Source: Arthrobacter gandavensis (GTDB taxonomy: Bacteria > Actinomycetota > Actinomycetes > Actinomycetales > Micrococcaceae). From it: a stretch of 64,000 nucleotides of DNA. Below the pieces are notes generated by a model. That model was not told where the DNA came from and did not search any database. It was given only the letters and a program-made list of their open reading frames with translations. The DNA is taken from contig NZ_VTFU01000002.1 in assembly GCF_009192735.1 (NCBI RefSeq), positions 1-64,000 of the forward strand, in the 5' to 3' direction. Positions 29,975-38,400 of the stretch are shown here, piece by piece (position 1 is the first letter of the stretch; the number at the start of each line of letters is the position of its first letter). Position numbers and translations under genes: made by a program.

Positions 29975-29996
29975 CCTTCGAAACGTTTCTGCTTCG

Positions 29997-30551
29997 CTAG
30001 GCTGACTCGGCAGCCTTCGCAGCTTCATCGCCTGCGTCTTTAGCGGGAGCTTTCTCCGGCTCCCCGGCCGCAACGATTTCCTCGGCAGGCACCACGGGAA
30101 TAGGCAGCCCCGGAACATCCACCGCAAGCTGCCAGCGGGGGTTCCCCAACTCCCTGATGACGTTGCGCAGCTGCCCGCGAAGCGCCTCGGACATCAGCTC
30201 GCCACCCTCAATCAGGGTGCGCTCGATATTCTGGGCTTCGCGCAGCGCCTCCACTCCCTGCGGAGTGATGGAGACCATGTGGCTGCGTCTGTCCAGGTCA
30301 TTGCGGACCCGCGCCACGTGGCCATGCGCCTCGAGGCGTGAGAGGGTCTTCCCCATCGTCTGGGCCTGAACCCGGACAAGCTGCGCCAGGTGCGCCTGCG
30401 TCATTGGGCCCTGCGAATCCAGGACCCCCAACGCGATCACTCCGGCATGGGTAACGCCAATGCGGACAAGCCTTTCATTCCAGGCGTGTTCGACCAGGCG
30501 TGCCGCCGTCGACAACAGGCGACCCGTGGGCCAGTGCTCCATATCGGGCAT
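29997..30551 (-). CDS. MarR-family transcriptional regulator
   Basis: A 184-residue winged-helix regulator. The core (about 20-135) includes the helix-turn-helix MTQAHLAQLVRVQAQTMGKT and the wing DLDRRSHMVSITPQGVEAL typical of MarR proteins, followed by a proline/alanine-rich acidic tail of about 40 residues. It is divergent from a Bcp-type peroxiredoxin; MarR proteins often respond to oxidants or phenolics, so control of that neighbour and of itself is plausible. A palindrome at 30621-30637 lies in the shared promoter region. Confidence 0.92.
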   Translation of the reverse strand: MPDMEHWPTGRLLSTAARLVEHAWNERLVRIGVTHAGVIALGVLDSQGPMTQAHLAQLVRVQAQTMGKTLSRLEAHGHVARVRNDLDRRSHMVSITPQGVEALREAQNIERTLIEGGELMSEALRGQLRNVIRELGNPRWQLAVDVPGLPIPVVPAEEIVAAGEPEKAPAKDAGDEAAKAAESA

Positions 30552-30620
30552 AAAAGAGAACTCTTCCTTTCACTGTGAGGATTTGATGGCCGGTCGGATA
30601 ACCTACAAATCCACCACATA

Positions 30621-30637
30621 CTAGGATAGCCACCTAG
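30621..30637. promoter_or_regulatory. candidate MarR operator
   Basis: CTAGG-ATAGCCA-CCTAG, perfect 5-bp arms with a 7-bp centre, in the divergent promoter between the MarR gene and the peroxiredoxin gene. On the minus strand it is followed by TAGTATG, near where the MarR promoter would be. Confidence 0.5.
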
Positions 30638-30696
30638 GCCGCGCGCTGTCGCGCTGTGACACAGCCGGATAGCCCATTGATACCAAGGAGAGACCT

Positions 30697-31164
30697 ATGC
30701 CCCGCCTGTCCCCCGGTGAAAAAGCCCCGGATTTCACCCTCCCGGCCACCGGCTCCGCGTCCGTATCGCTCGCCGATTTCCGGGGCCGCAGCACCATTGT
30801 GTACTTCTACCCCGCAGCGGCAACTCCCGGCTGCACCACTCAGGCATGCGACTTCCGCGACAACCTGAACAAGCTTCAGGACGCCGGGTACGCCGTCGTC
30901 GGGATCTCCCCCGACCCGATCCCCAAACTGGAGAAATTCGCTGAGGCCGAGCACCTCAACTTCCCCCTGCTCTCCGATCCGGACCATGCGGTGGCCGAAG
31001 CGTACGGAGCATGGGGCGAAAAGAAGAACTACGGCAAGACCTACGAGGGACTGATCCGCTCAACCGTGGTGGTGGATCCCGAAGGCGCCGTTTCCCTGGC
31101 CCAGTACAACGTCAAGGCCACCGGGCACGTTGCGAAGCTGGAGCGTGATCTGAAACTGGTCTGA
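30697..31164 (+). CDS. peroxiredoxin, Bcp/PrxQ type
   Basis: Thiol peroxidase of the Bcp (PrxQ) class, 155 residues, reducing hydrogen peroxide and organic hydroperoxides with thioredoxin. The peroxidatic cysteine is Cys46 in TPGCTTQAC and the resolving cysteine Cys51, the five-residue spacing of alpha-type PrxQ enzymes. The YFYPAAATPG and GISPDP segments are also typical. Cytoplasmic; no signal peptide. The start has AAGGAGAG upstream. Divergent from the MarR gene. Confidence 0.93.
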   Translation: MPRLSPGEKAPDFTLPATGSASVSLADFRGRSTIVYFYPAAATPGCTTQACDFRDNLNKLQDAGYAVVGISPDPIPKLEKFAEAEHLNFPLLSDPDHAVAEAYGAWGEKKNYGKTYEGLIRSTVVVDPEGAVSLAQYNVKATGHVAKLERDLKLV

Positions 31165-31230
31165 ACCTCGGGTACACTGGAGGCTGGTTTTGTGCCTTTT
31201 CGCGGAAATTGCGCGGCAGTGACAACCTGA

Positions 31231-31315
<85 letters not shown>

Positions 31316-31361
31316 ATGGAATGAGTCGAGACATCGTTTCCGGATGAGTTGCGGCATCGGT

Positions 31362-31395
31362 AACACCCCGGTCTTCGGACCGGGGTGTTTTCTTT
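31362..31395 (+). terminator. terminator after tRNA-Leu
   Basis: AACACCCCGGTC pairs with GACCGGGGTGTT around a TTCG tetraloop, followed by TTCTTTT. Confidence 0.95.
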
Positions 31396-31582
31396 TGCCC
31401 AGGTGCACCTCCAGCCTCACCAGCCCCACCGGCGCGCTGTGACGGGGATCAAAATCTTTTCGCCCTCCCACCCATCCGCTTCCGGAGCCGGGCCGAAGAC
31501 CTTCTGAGACCTCGCACCAAGAGGTGTTCACACCAACCACGAGGTCCCGCCGTGCGGGACCATCGCCAGAAGGAGAAACACC

Positions 31583-32278
31583 ATGGCTTTCAAGACCCGC
31601 CGGAACATTTCCATCCTCGGAATCGCCGCAGTATCCATGCTGGGCATGGCTGCCTGCAACTCCGACTCCACCGAGAGCTCCTCTGACAGCTCCTCCTCCG
31701 GGATGGCCTCGGAATCCAGCATGTCGCCGTCGGCCTCGGAGTCCATGAGCCCCGACGCCACTGAATCCATGAGCGCCGATCCGGCCGCCAACCTCGTCGG
31801 CGCCAGCTGCGCGGACTACGCGGCGGCAGTGCCTGAAGGAGCCGGCTCCATCGAGGGAATGTCCCTTGACCCGGTTGCCACCGCCGCATCGAACAACCCG
31901 ATGCTGACCACCCTGACGGCAGCGGTTTCCGGCCAGCTGAACCCCGATGTCAACCTGGTGGATACGCTGAACGGTTCCGAGTTCACGGTCTTTGCTCCCA
32001 CGGATGACGCTTTCGCCAAGCTGGATCCGGCCACCATCGAGACCCTGAAGACCGATCCCGACCTGCTCTCCAGCATCCTCACCTACCACGTGGTTCCCGG
32101 CCAGATCACCCCGGATGAGCTCTCCGGCATGTACGCCACGGTCAACGGCGCCGAGGTGAACGTCACCGGGTCCGGCGACAGCCTCATGGTTGACGATTCC
32201 GCCGTCGTCTGTGGCGGAGTCCAGACCAAGAACGCCACGGTCTACTTCCTGGACACGGTCCTGATGCCCGCCATGTAG
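31583..32278 (+). CDS. fasciclin-domain lipoprotein
   Basis: A secreted lipoprotein of 231 residues. The signal peptide ends in the lipobox LGMAAC (Cys25), followed by a serine-rich low-complexity spacer to about residue 70 and one fasciclin (FAS1) domain with its two conserved boxes, [13 protein letters not shown] and [10 protein letters not shown]. Similar to MPT83/MPB70-type actinobacterial surface proteins of unknown function, sometimes linked to adhesion. An AAGGAG ribosome binding site precedes ATG; a small hairpin (GGTCCCGC/GCGGGACC, about 31543-31561) lies in the 5' UTR. Confidence 0.92.
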   Translation: MAFKTRRNISILGIAAVSMLGMAACNSDSTESSSDSSSSGMASESSMSPSASESMSPDATESMSADPAANLVGASCADYAAAVPEGAGSIEGMSLDPVATAASNNPMLTTLTAAVSGQLNPDVNLVDTLNGSEFTVFAPTDDAFAKLDPATIETLKTDPDLLSSILTYHVVPGQITPDELSGMYATVNGAEVNVTGSGDSLMVDDSAVVCGGVQTKNATVYFLDTVLMPAM

Positions 32279-32324
32279 TCCACCGCGTCTCAAAGTCCGG
32301 CACCGCCGGCAGCGCCGCACCAGC

Positions 32325-32362
32325 AAAAGGCGGACGTTCCCGCGAGGGAACGTCCGCCTTTT
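32325..32362 (+). terminator. terminator after the fasciclin gene
   Basis: Arms AAAAGGCGGACGTTCC and GGAACGTCCGCCTTTT with a short CGCGAG-type loop; T-rich exit. Confidence 0.95.
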
Positions 32363-32529
32363 GTGTGACCAAATTGTGACCGCACCGCCGGGAGTAGCAA
32401 TACCTACAGATTCGCGGCAAACCATTAGGCTCTGTCCATATGTTTGTGTCATACAACACATTGGATGACACGCAACGCACGGTGCCCGCCGTTTGCACGG
32501 GTAACACTCGCCCCAGAGGAGTTAGAACC

Positions 32530-34227
32530 ATGTCATTTGCTGGCCGAATCAAGAACGGCGGCCGCCCACCGCGGCGGGCTGCTGCGCTCACGGCAGGAAT
32601 TGCCCTTAGCGCCCTTATCCTTTCCGGCTGCGCCCAGAGCGAGCGTGAGGAAGGAACCGGCGACGCCGGTGCCTCCTCCGACGTTGACGGCACCTTTGTC
32701 TTCGCGGCTTCCTCGGATCCGAAGTCCCTGGACCCCGCCTTCGCCTCCGACGGCGAGTCTTTCCGTGTCAGCCGCCAGATCTTCGAGGGCCTCGTCGGCG
32801 TGAAACCCGGAACGGCAGACCCCGAACCGCTGCTGGCCAAGTCCTGGGAAACGTCCGAGGACGCGCTGACCTACACCTTCGCGCTGGAGGAAGGCGTTAC
32901 CTTCCATGACGGCACGGAGTTCAACGCCGAGGCCGTTTGCGCCAACTTTGACCGCTGGTACAACTTCACCGGGATCCAGCAGGAAGAAAGCCTGGCGTAC
33001 TACTACAGCAAGCTGTTCAAGGGCTTCTCCGATTCACCGGAGACCGCCACGTACAAGTCCTGCGAAGCGACCGGTGACACCGAAGCCGTGGTGACCCTGG
33101 CCAAGCCGTTTGCCGGATTCATCGCGGCGCTGTCGCTCCCGGCCTTCTCGATGCAGAGCCCGGCGGCGATGGAGGAGTTCGACGCCAACGCCGCATCCGG
33201 CACCGCTGAAGCCCCGACCCTGAGCGAGTACGCCAAGGGCCACCCCACCGGCACCGGTCCGTTCAAGTTCGATGCCTGGGAAGTGGGCAACCAGATCACC
33301 CTTTCCGCCTACGAGGACTATTGGGGCGAGCAGGGCCAGGTTACCGACATCATTTTCCGCGTGATCGATGATCCCAACTCCCGGCGCCAGTCGCTGGAGG
33401 CAGGCACCATTGACGGCTACGACCTGGTGGCACCGGCCGACACCGAGTCCCTGGCGGACGCCGGGTACAACGTGATGGCCCGCGAGCCGTTCACCATCCT
33501 GTACCTGGGCATGAACCAGAAGGTGGAAGAGCTCTCGGATCCGCTGGTCCGCCAGGCGATTGCCCACGCCATCGACAAGCAGGCCCTGGTTGACCAGACC
33601 CTGCCCGAGGGCACCAAGGTGGCCAGCCAGTTCATTCCCGACGTCGTCAACGGCTACAACGAGGACGTCACCGAGTACGAATACGACCCCGAAAAGGCCA
33701 AGTCACTGCTTGCCGAAGCCGGCTACCCCGACGGCTTCACGGTGGACTTCAACTACCCGACCGGCGTTTCGCGTCCGTACATGCCCACCCCGGAGCAGGT
33801 CTACACCAACATCACCGCCCAGCTTGAAGAGGTGGGCATCAAGGTCAACCCGCAGCCGAACAAGTGGTCCCCGGACTACCTCGACCGCGTGCAGGTTTCC
33901 GAAGACCACGGCATTCACCTGCTGGGCTGGACGGGCGACTACAACGACACCGACAACTTTGTCGGCGTCTTCTTCGGCGGAGAGAAGCCCGAGTTCGGCT
34001 TCAACAACCCCGAAATCTTCTCCGCTCTCGAAGAAGCCCGCCAGGTGAGCAGCCTGGAGGAGCAGACTCCGCTGTACGAGCAGATCAATGAGGACATTGC
34101 GCAGTTTGTCCCGGCTGTGCCGCTGGCCCACCCGGCACCGTCGCTGGCCTTCAACGAGCGCGTTGAGTCCTACCCGGCCAGCCCGGTGAACGACGAAGTG
34201 TTCAACAAGATCAAACTCTCCAAGTAG
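32530..34227 (+). CDS. peptide-type ABC transporter substrate-binding lipoprotein
   Basis: An extracytoplasmic solute-binding protein of the SBP_bac_5 family (565 residues), which deliver oligopeptides, nickel or other solutes to Dpp/Opp-type permeases. The signal peptide ends in lipobox LILSGC (Cys34). Family features include DPKSLDPAFASDGESF, YTFALEEGVTFHDGTEFNAE, PTGTGPFKFDAWE and VRQAIAHAIDK. I start at ATG 32530 (GAGGAG upstream) although the frame is open earlier. The two permease genes follow after an 11-bp stem-loop at 34234-34268. Confidence 0.93.
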   Translation: MSFAGRIKNGGRPPRRAAALTAGIALSALILSGCAQSEREEGTGDAGASSDVDGTFVFAASSDPKSLDPAFASDGESFRVSRQIFEGLVGVKPGTADPEPLLAKSWETSEDALTYTFALEEGVTFHDGTEFNAEAVCANFDRWYNFTGIQQEESLAYYYSKLFKGFSDSPETATYKSCEATGDTEAVVTLAKPFAGFIAALSLPAFSMQSPAAMEEFDANAASGTAEAPTLSEYAKGHPTGTGPFKFDAWEVGNQITLSAYEDYWGEQGQVTDIIFRVIDDPNSRRQSLEAGTIDGYDLVAPADTESLADAGYNVMAREPFTILYLGMNQKVEELSDPLVRQAIAHAIDKQALVDQTLPEGTKVASQFIPDVVNGYNEDVTEYEYDPEKAKSLLAEAGYPDGFTVDFNYPTGVSRPYMPTPEQVYTNITAQLEEVGIKVNPQPNKWSPDYLDRVQVSEDHGIHLLGWTGDYNDTDNFVGVFFGGEKPEFGFNNPEIFSALEEARQVSSLEEQTPLYEQINEDIAQFVPAVPLAHPAPSLAFNERVESYPASPVNDEVFNKIKLSK

Positions 34228-34233
34228 CAGCAC

Positions 34234-34272
34234 GCGGGCCGGGGTTCCTTCGGGACGCCCCGGCCCGCTTTC
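34234..34272 (+). terminator. intercistronic stem-loop between binding protein and permease
   Basis: Perfect 11-bp arms GCGGGCCGGGG (34234-34244) and CCCCGGCCCGC (34258-34268), followed by TTTCT. Such loops between a solute-binding protein gene and its permease genes usually give partial termination or mRNA stabilisation so that the binding protein is made in excess. Confidence 0.7.
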
Positions 34273-34326
34273 TGTCCTCTCCCCCTTCTCCTCCAGCTAG
34301 GTTTTCCCCGCTGAGAAAGGACATCT

Positions 34327-35331
34327 GTGCTGCAAGTCATCGGCAAACGCCTTCTCATGCTGATCCCCACCCTTATCGGGTTGTCCATCCTGCTGTTCGT
34401 GTGGGTGCGCAGCCTGCCCGGCGGCCCGGCCACGGCCCTCCTCGGAGACAAGGCCACCCCGGATGCCGTCGCCGCAATCAACGCCGCCTACGGCTTCGAC
34501 CGGCCCCTCATCGAGCAGTACTTCACGTACGTCGGCAAACTCCTCCGGGGCGATTTCGGCACCTCCATCGTGACCGGACGCCCGGTCCTGGAAGAATTCG
34601 CCACCCGTTTCCCGGCCACCCTGGAACTTGCAGTGGTGGCACTGATCTTCGCCATCGGCATCGGCATCCCCCTCGGATACCTCGCCGCCACCCACTACGG
34701 CCGCTTCTGGGACCATTCCTCGGTGGTGCTGTCGCTGGTGGGCATCACGGTTCCCGTCTTCTTCCTGGCTTTCATCCTCAAGTGGCTGCTGGCCATCCAG
34801 CTTCCGGTGTTTCCCCCGGACGGCAGGCAGGATCCCCGCATCGATGCCACGCACGTCACCGACTTCTACGTCCTTGACGGATTGTTAACCCGTGAGTGGG
34901 ACGCCTCCTGGGACGCGGTCATGCACCTGATCCTTCCCGGAATTGCCCTTGGCACCATTCCGCTGGCCATCATCGTGCGGATCACCCGCGCTTCCGTGCT
35001 GGAGGTCCAGGGAGCGGACTATGTCCGCACCGCACGCGCCAAGGGCCTGATGGAAAAAACCATCCGCGGCCGCTTTGTGCTGCGCAACGCCATGCTTCCC
35101 GTGACCACGACCATTGGCCTGCAGACGGGCCTGCTGATCTCCGGTGCGGTGCTGACCGAGACCGTCTTCGCCTTCAGCGGCGTGGGGCGGTTCCTCCGCG
35201 ACGCAATTTTCAACCTGGACTATCCGGTCCTGCAGGGATTCATCATTTTCATCGCCATAGCGTATTCACTGATCAACCTGATCGTTGACATTTCCTACGG
35301 CTTTATCGACCCGAGGGTGAGGGTTCAATGA
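34327..35331 (+). CDS. peptide-type ABC transporter permease (DppB-like)
   Basis: Inner-membrane permease of 334 residues with about six transmembrane helices, first at 9-28. The EAA-type loop reads DYVRTARAKGLMEKTIRGRF near 235-255. The start is GTG with AAAGGA upstream. Its stop overlaps the start of the second permease in an ATGA arrangement. Works with the upstream binding protein and probably with the fused ATPase at 36362-38182, which is on the other strand. Confidence 0.93.
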   Translation: MLQVIGKRLLMLIPTLIGLSILLFVWVRSLPGGPATALLGDKATPDAVAAINAAYGFDRPLIEQYFTYVGKLLRGDFGTSIVTGRPVLEEFATRFPATLELAVVALIFAIGIGIPLGYLAATHYGRFWDHSSVVLSLVGITVPVFFLAFILKWLLAIQLPVFPPDGRQDPRIDATHVTDFYVLDGLLTREWDASWDAVMHLILPGIALGTIPLAIIVRITRASVLEVQGADYVRTARAKGLMEKTIRGRFVLRNAMLPVTTTIGLQTGLLISGAVLTETVFAFSGVGRFLRDAIFNLDYPVLQGFIIFIAIAYSLINLIVDISYGFIDPRVRVQ

Positions 35332-36269
35332 GTACGATTCTCCCGCCGGCGCCCGGCGGCGCAGTTCGTCCGGACGAGCCCGTACAGGTGGACACCCGCG
35401 GCAGCGGAATGTGGAGGTCCGCCTTCGCGCGGCTGAAGCGTAACCCCGCAGCCATCGCCGGAGCAGTCATTGTCGGGGTGTTCATCCTGGTTGCCCTGCT
35501 GGCACCGCTGCTGGCTCCGTTCGGCGGCGACGCCCTGCCCGGCCGGACGGAAATCACCCCCACGTCCATCCCCGGACCGGGCGAGATTGCCGAGTATCCG
35601 CTGGGCCTGGACCGCTTCGGCGGCGACGTCCTCTCCAAGCTCATCTGGGGAGCACGGGCATCGCTGATCATCGGTATTGTCTCCACCGCGCTGGGGCTCG
35701 CCGGCGGCATGCTGCTCGGCGTCATCGCCGGCGGCCTCGGCGGCTGGGTGGACAACGTCATCATGCGCTTTGTGGACATCCTGCTGTCCGTGCCGAACCT
35801 GCTGCTGGCAGTGAGCATCGCGGCCATCCTGGGCCAGAACACCTACGCCATCATGATTGCCATTGGCGTATCCCAGGTGCCCATCTTTGCCCGGCTCCTG
35901 CGCTCGTCCATGATTTCCCAGCGCAGTGCCGACTACATCCTCTCCGCCCAGTCCCTGGGACTGAGCCGGCGGACCATCACCATGAGCCACCTGCTGCCCA
36001 ACAGCATGGGTCCGGTCATTGTCCAGGGCACCCTGACCCTGGCCACGGCCGTCATTGACGCAGCGGCGCTGTCCTTCCTGGGACTCGGGGGCGGCAAGCC
36101 GCAGACCGCCGAGTGGGGGCGCATGCTCACCTACGCGCAGAACGAACTGGCGGTGGCGCCGCAGCTGGCATTCCTGCCGGGCATCTGCATCGCCATCACC
36201 GCACTGGGCTTCACGCTTCTGGGCGAGTCCCTGCGCGAGGCCCTGGATCCCAAAACCCGGAAGAAGTAA
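35328..36269 (+). CDS. peptide-type ABC transporter permease (DppC-like)
   Basis: Second permease of the same transporter, 313 residues. A proline-rich N-terminal cytoplasmic tail precedes the first helix (AIAGAVIVGVFILVALLAPL), then come LGLDRFGGDVLSKLIWGAR, the DppC-type extracytoplasmic-to-membrane junction, and the EAA loop DYILSAQSLGLSRRTITMSH. It overlaps the preceding gene by 4 nt and ends the plus-strand operon before a bidirectional terminator. Confidence 0.93.
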   Translation: MSTILPPAPGGAVRPDEPVQVDTRGSGMWRSAFARLKRNPAAIAGAVIVGVFILVALLAPLLAPFGGDALPGRTEITPTSIPGPGEIAEYPLGLDRFGGDVLSKLIWGARASLIIGIVSTALGLAGGMLLGVIAGGLGGWVDNVIMRFVDILLSVPNLLLAVSIAAILGQNTYAIMIAIGVSQVPIFARLLRSSMISQRSADYILSAQSLGLSRRTITMSHLLPNSMGPVIVQGTLTLATAVIDAAALSFLGLGGGKPQTAEWGRMLTYAQNELAVAPQLAFLPGICIAITALGFTLLGESLREALDPKTRKK

Positions 36270-36307
36270 CCGGGAGCATCATCAGGCCGGATGAACCGGC
36301 CACAACG

Positions 36308-36345
36308 CAGAAGAGGTGCCGCCCCAACGGGCGGCACCTCTTCTG
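36308..36345. terminator. bidirectional terminator between permease and ATPase genes
   Basis: Arms CAGAAGAGGTGCCGCC and GGCGGCACCTCTTCTG form a near-perfect stem with loop CCAACG. It separates convergent transcripts. Confidence 0.85.
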
Positions 36346-36361
36346 TTTGCGGATCCCAGGA

Positions 36362-38182
36362 TCAGGAGGCCAGCTCGTCCTCGCCGATGTTCAGTTCGTT
36401 GCCGGGGATGGAGGCCAGCAGCTTCCGCGTGTACGGATGCCGGGGATTGGAGAAGACCTCTTCGGAGGACGCCGCTTCCACCAGCTCGCCGTCCTTCATG
36501 ACGCACACGTAGTCCGAAATCAGCCGGACCACGGCCAGGTCATGGGAGATGAACAGGTAGCTCAGTCCCAGCTCTGCCTGCAGGTCTCCCAGCAGTTTCA
36601 GGATCTGGGCCTGGACCAGCACGTCCAGCGCCGACACCGGCTCGTCACAGACGATCAGCTCCGGCTTCAGGGCCAGCGCCCGGGCAATGGCCACGCGCTG
36701 CCGCTGTCCGCCGGAGAGTTCGGCGGGGTAGCGCCGCAGCATCGAATGCGGCAGCGCCACCTGGTCCATCAGCTCGCGCACCCTGGCGGCCCGCTCGCTT
36801 TTGGAGCCGCGGTTATAGGTTTTCAGCGGCTCGTCCAGAATCCGCTCAATGGTGAACATGGGGTCCAGCGAGGAATACGGGTCCTGGAAGATGGGCTGCA
36901 CCCGCTGCCGGAACTCGCGCAGCTTGCCCTTTTCCAAACCGCCGATGTCGATTCCGTCAAAGGTCATGGTGCCGCTGGTCGGTTCAATCAGCTTCAACAG
37001 CATCCGGGCCGTTGTCGTCTTCCCCGAGCCCGACTCCCCCACGATCGCCACGGTCCGGCCGCGGGGAATATCCAGGGTCACATTGCGTGCGGCGTAAAAG
37101 TCATCAGAGCGTCCGCGGATCTTGAACACCTTGGTGAGGTCGCGGATTTCCACGATGTTGTCCGGAGCCGCGGCGGGGCCCGAGGTGCCGGGTGCACCGG
37201 CGGCAGCTGATGGTTCGGCTAAGCCGGCGGCAGCGGAGGGTTCGGCTGCCGGAACAGCGGAGCCGGCGCCTTCACCGGCCAGTCCCGCAGCGCCGGAGTG
37301 TTCGGCATAAACCTCCTCGGCCAGCTTCAACCGCTGCGCCGCCGGCACCTGGAAGGCACCGGGGCTCAGCCGCACCGCCGCCACGCTGGGGGCGGCCGAC
37401 ACCAGCGCCTGCGTGTAGGGATGCTGCGGGTCTTCCAGCAGCTGGCGGGCCGGCCCGGTTTCCACCACCAGGCCCCGGTGCATCACCACCAGCTCGGATG
37501 CACGCTCTGCGGCGAGCCCCAGGTCGTGGGTAATCAGCAGCACGGACGTGCCCAGCTCGTCGGTCATCCGCCCGATCTGGTCCAGGATGGTCCGTTGGAC
37601 GGTGACATCCAGGGCCGATGTCGGTTCATCGGCGATCAGCAGCCGCGGACGGCAGGCCAGGCCAATGGCGATCAAGGCGCGCTGGCGCATGCCGCCGGAA
37701 AACTCATGGGGATACTGCTTGGCGCGCTGGGCGGCATCGGGCAGGCCCGCGGCGGTGAGGACTTCGATAACCTTGCGGTCCACGTCCTTGGAGGTGGCCA
37801 TCCCGTGCACCAGCAGGGTCTCAGCAACCTGGGTGCCGATCTTCGTCACCGGGTTCAGGTTCGACATGGGGTCCTGCGGCACCAGACCGATGGACCGGCC
37901 CCGGATGGCACGCATTTTGGATTCCGGCATTCCCACGAGTTCAGTTCCGTCAAAACGGATACTGCCGGCGGCCACCTTGCCGTTGCCGGGAAGCAGACCG
38001 ATAACGGCCATGGCGGTGGTGGATTTACCGGAACCGGACTCGCCCACAATGGCCAGAGTCCGGCCCCTGCCGATCGTGAAGGACGCATTCTTGACCGCTT
38101 GGACTTCGCCGTCGGTCGTGCGGAAGTTAACCGCGAGATCGGTCACCTCAAGCAGGGGGGTGTCAGGGGTCATTTCAGTCAT
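36362..38182 (-). CDS. fused dipeptide/oligopeptide ABC transporter ATPase (DppD-DppF type)
   Basis: One polypeptide of 606 residues with two complete ABC ATPase domains. Domain 1 (about 8-260) has Walker A GESGSGKST, signature FSGGMRQRALIAIGL and Walker B LLIADEPTSALD; domain 2 (about 345-600) has GESGSGKTT, LSGGQRQRVAIARALA and LIVCDEPVSALD. Each is followed by an oligopeptide-type C-terminal segment (HPYTQALVSA; HPYTRKLLAS). An alanine/glycine/proline-rich linker joins them. In Dpp/Opp systems these are usually two genes. It is on the strand opposite to the permeases but between the two binding-protein genes. Confidence 0.93.
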   Translation of the reverse strand: MTEMTPDTPLLEVTDLAVNFRTTDGEVQAVKNASFTIGRGRTLAIVGESGSGKSTTAMAVIGLLPGNGKVAAGSIRFDGTELVGMPESKMRAIRGRSIGLVPQDPMSNLNPVTKIGTQVAETLLVHGMATSKDVDRKVIEVLTAAGLPDAAQRAKQYPHEFSGGMRQRALIAIGLACRPRLLIADEPTSALDVTVQRTILDQIGRMTDELGTSVLLITHDLGLAAERASELVVMHRGLVVETGPARQLLEDPQHPYTQALVSAAPSVAAVRLSPGAFQVPAAQRLKLAEEVYAEHSGAAGLAGEGAGSAVPAAEPSAAAGLAEPSAAAGAPGTSGPAAAPDNIVEIRDLTKVFKIRGRSDDFYAARNVTLDIPRGRTVAIVGESGSGKTTTARMLLKLIEPTSGTMTFDGIDIGGLEKGKLREFRQRVQPIFQDPYSSLDPMFTIERILDEPLKTYNRGSKSERAARVRELMDQVALPHSMLRRYPAELSGGQRQRVAIARALALKPELIVCDEPVSALDVLVQAQILKLLGDLQAELGLSYLFISHDLAVVRLISDYVCVMKDGELVEAASSEEVFSNPRHPYTRKLLASIPGNELNIGEDELAS

Positions 38183-38400
38183 TTCCCTATCCTGCCTTAC
38201 TTGGGGCGCCCGTGTGAGCCGTGTCTCACCGGCCTTTACCGGTTTTTAATCATTTAGACTGGTCATCCATGCAAAAAGTCCGGAGAATACCCCGGCACTT
38301 TGCAGGGAAGCCCCGTTTTGGCCCGCCGTCCGGCGGCGCCACCGGCAGACACCGCAAGACAAAAACCAGGGATGGAGCGTCCCGGAGGAGAACAACAGCT

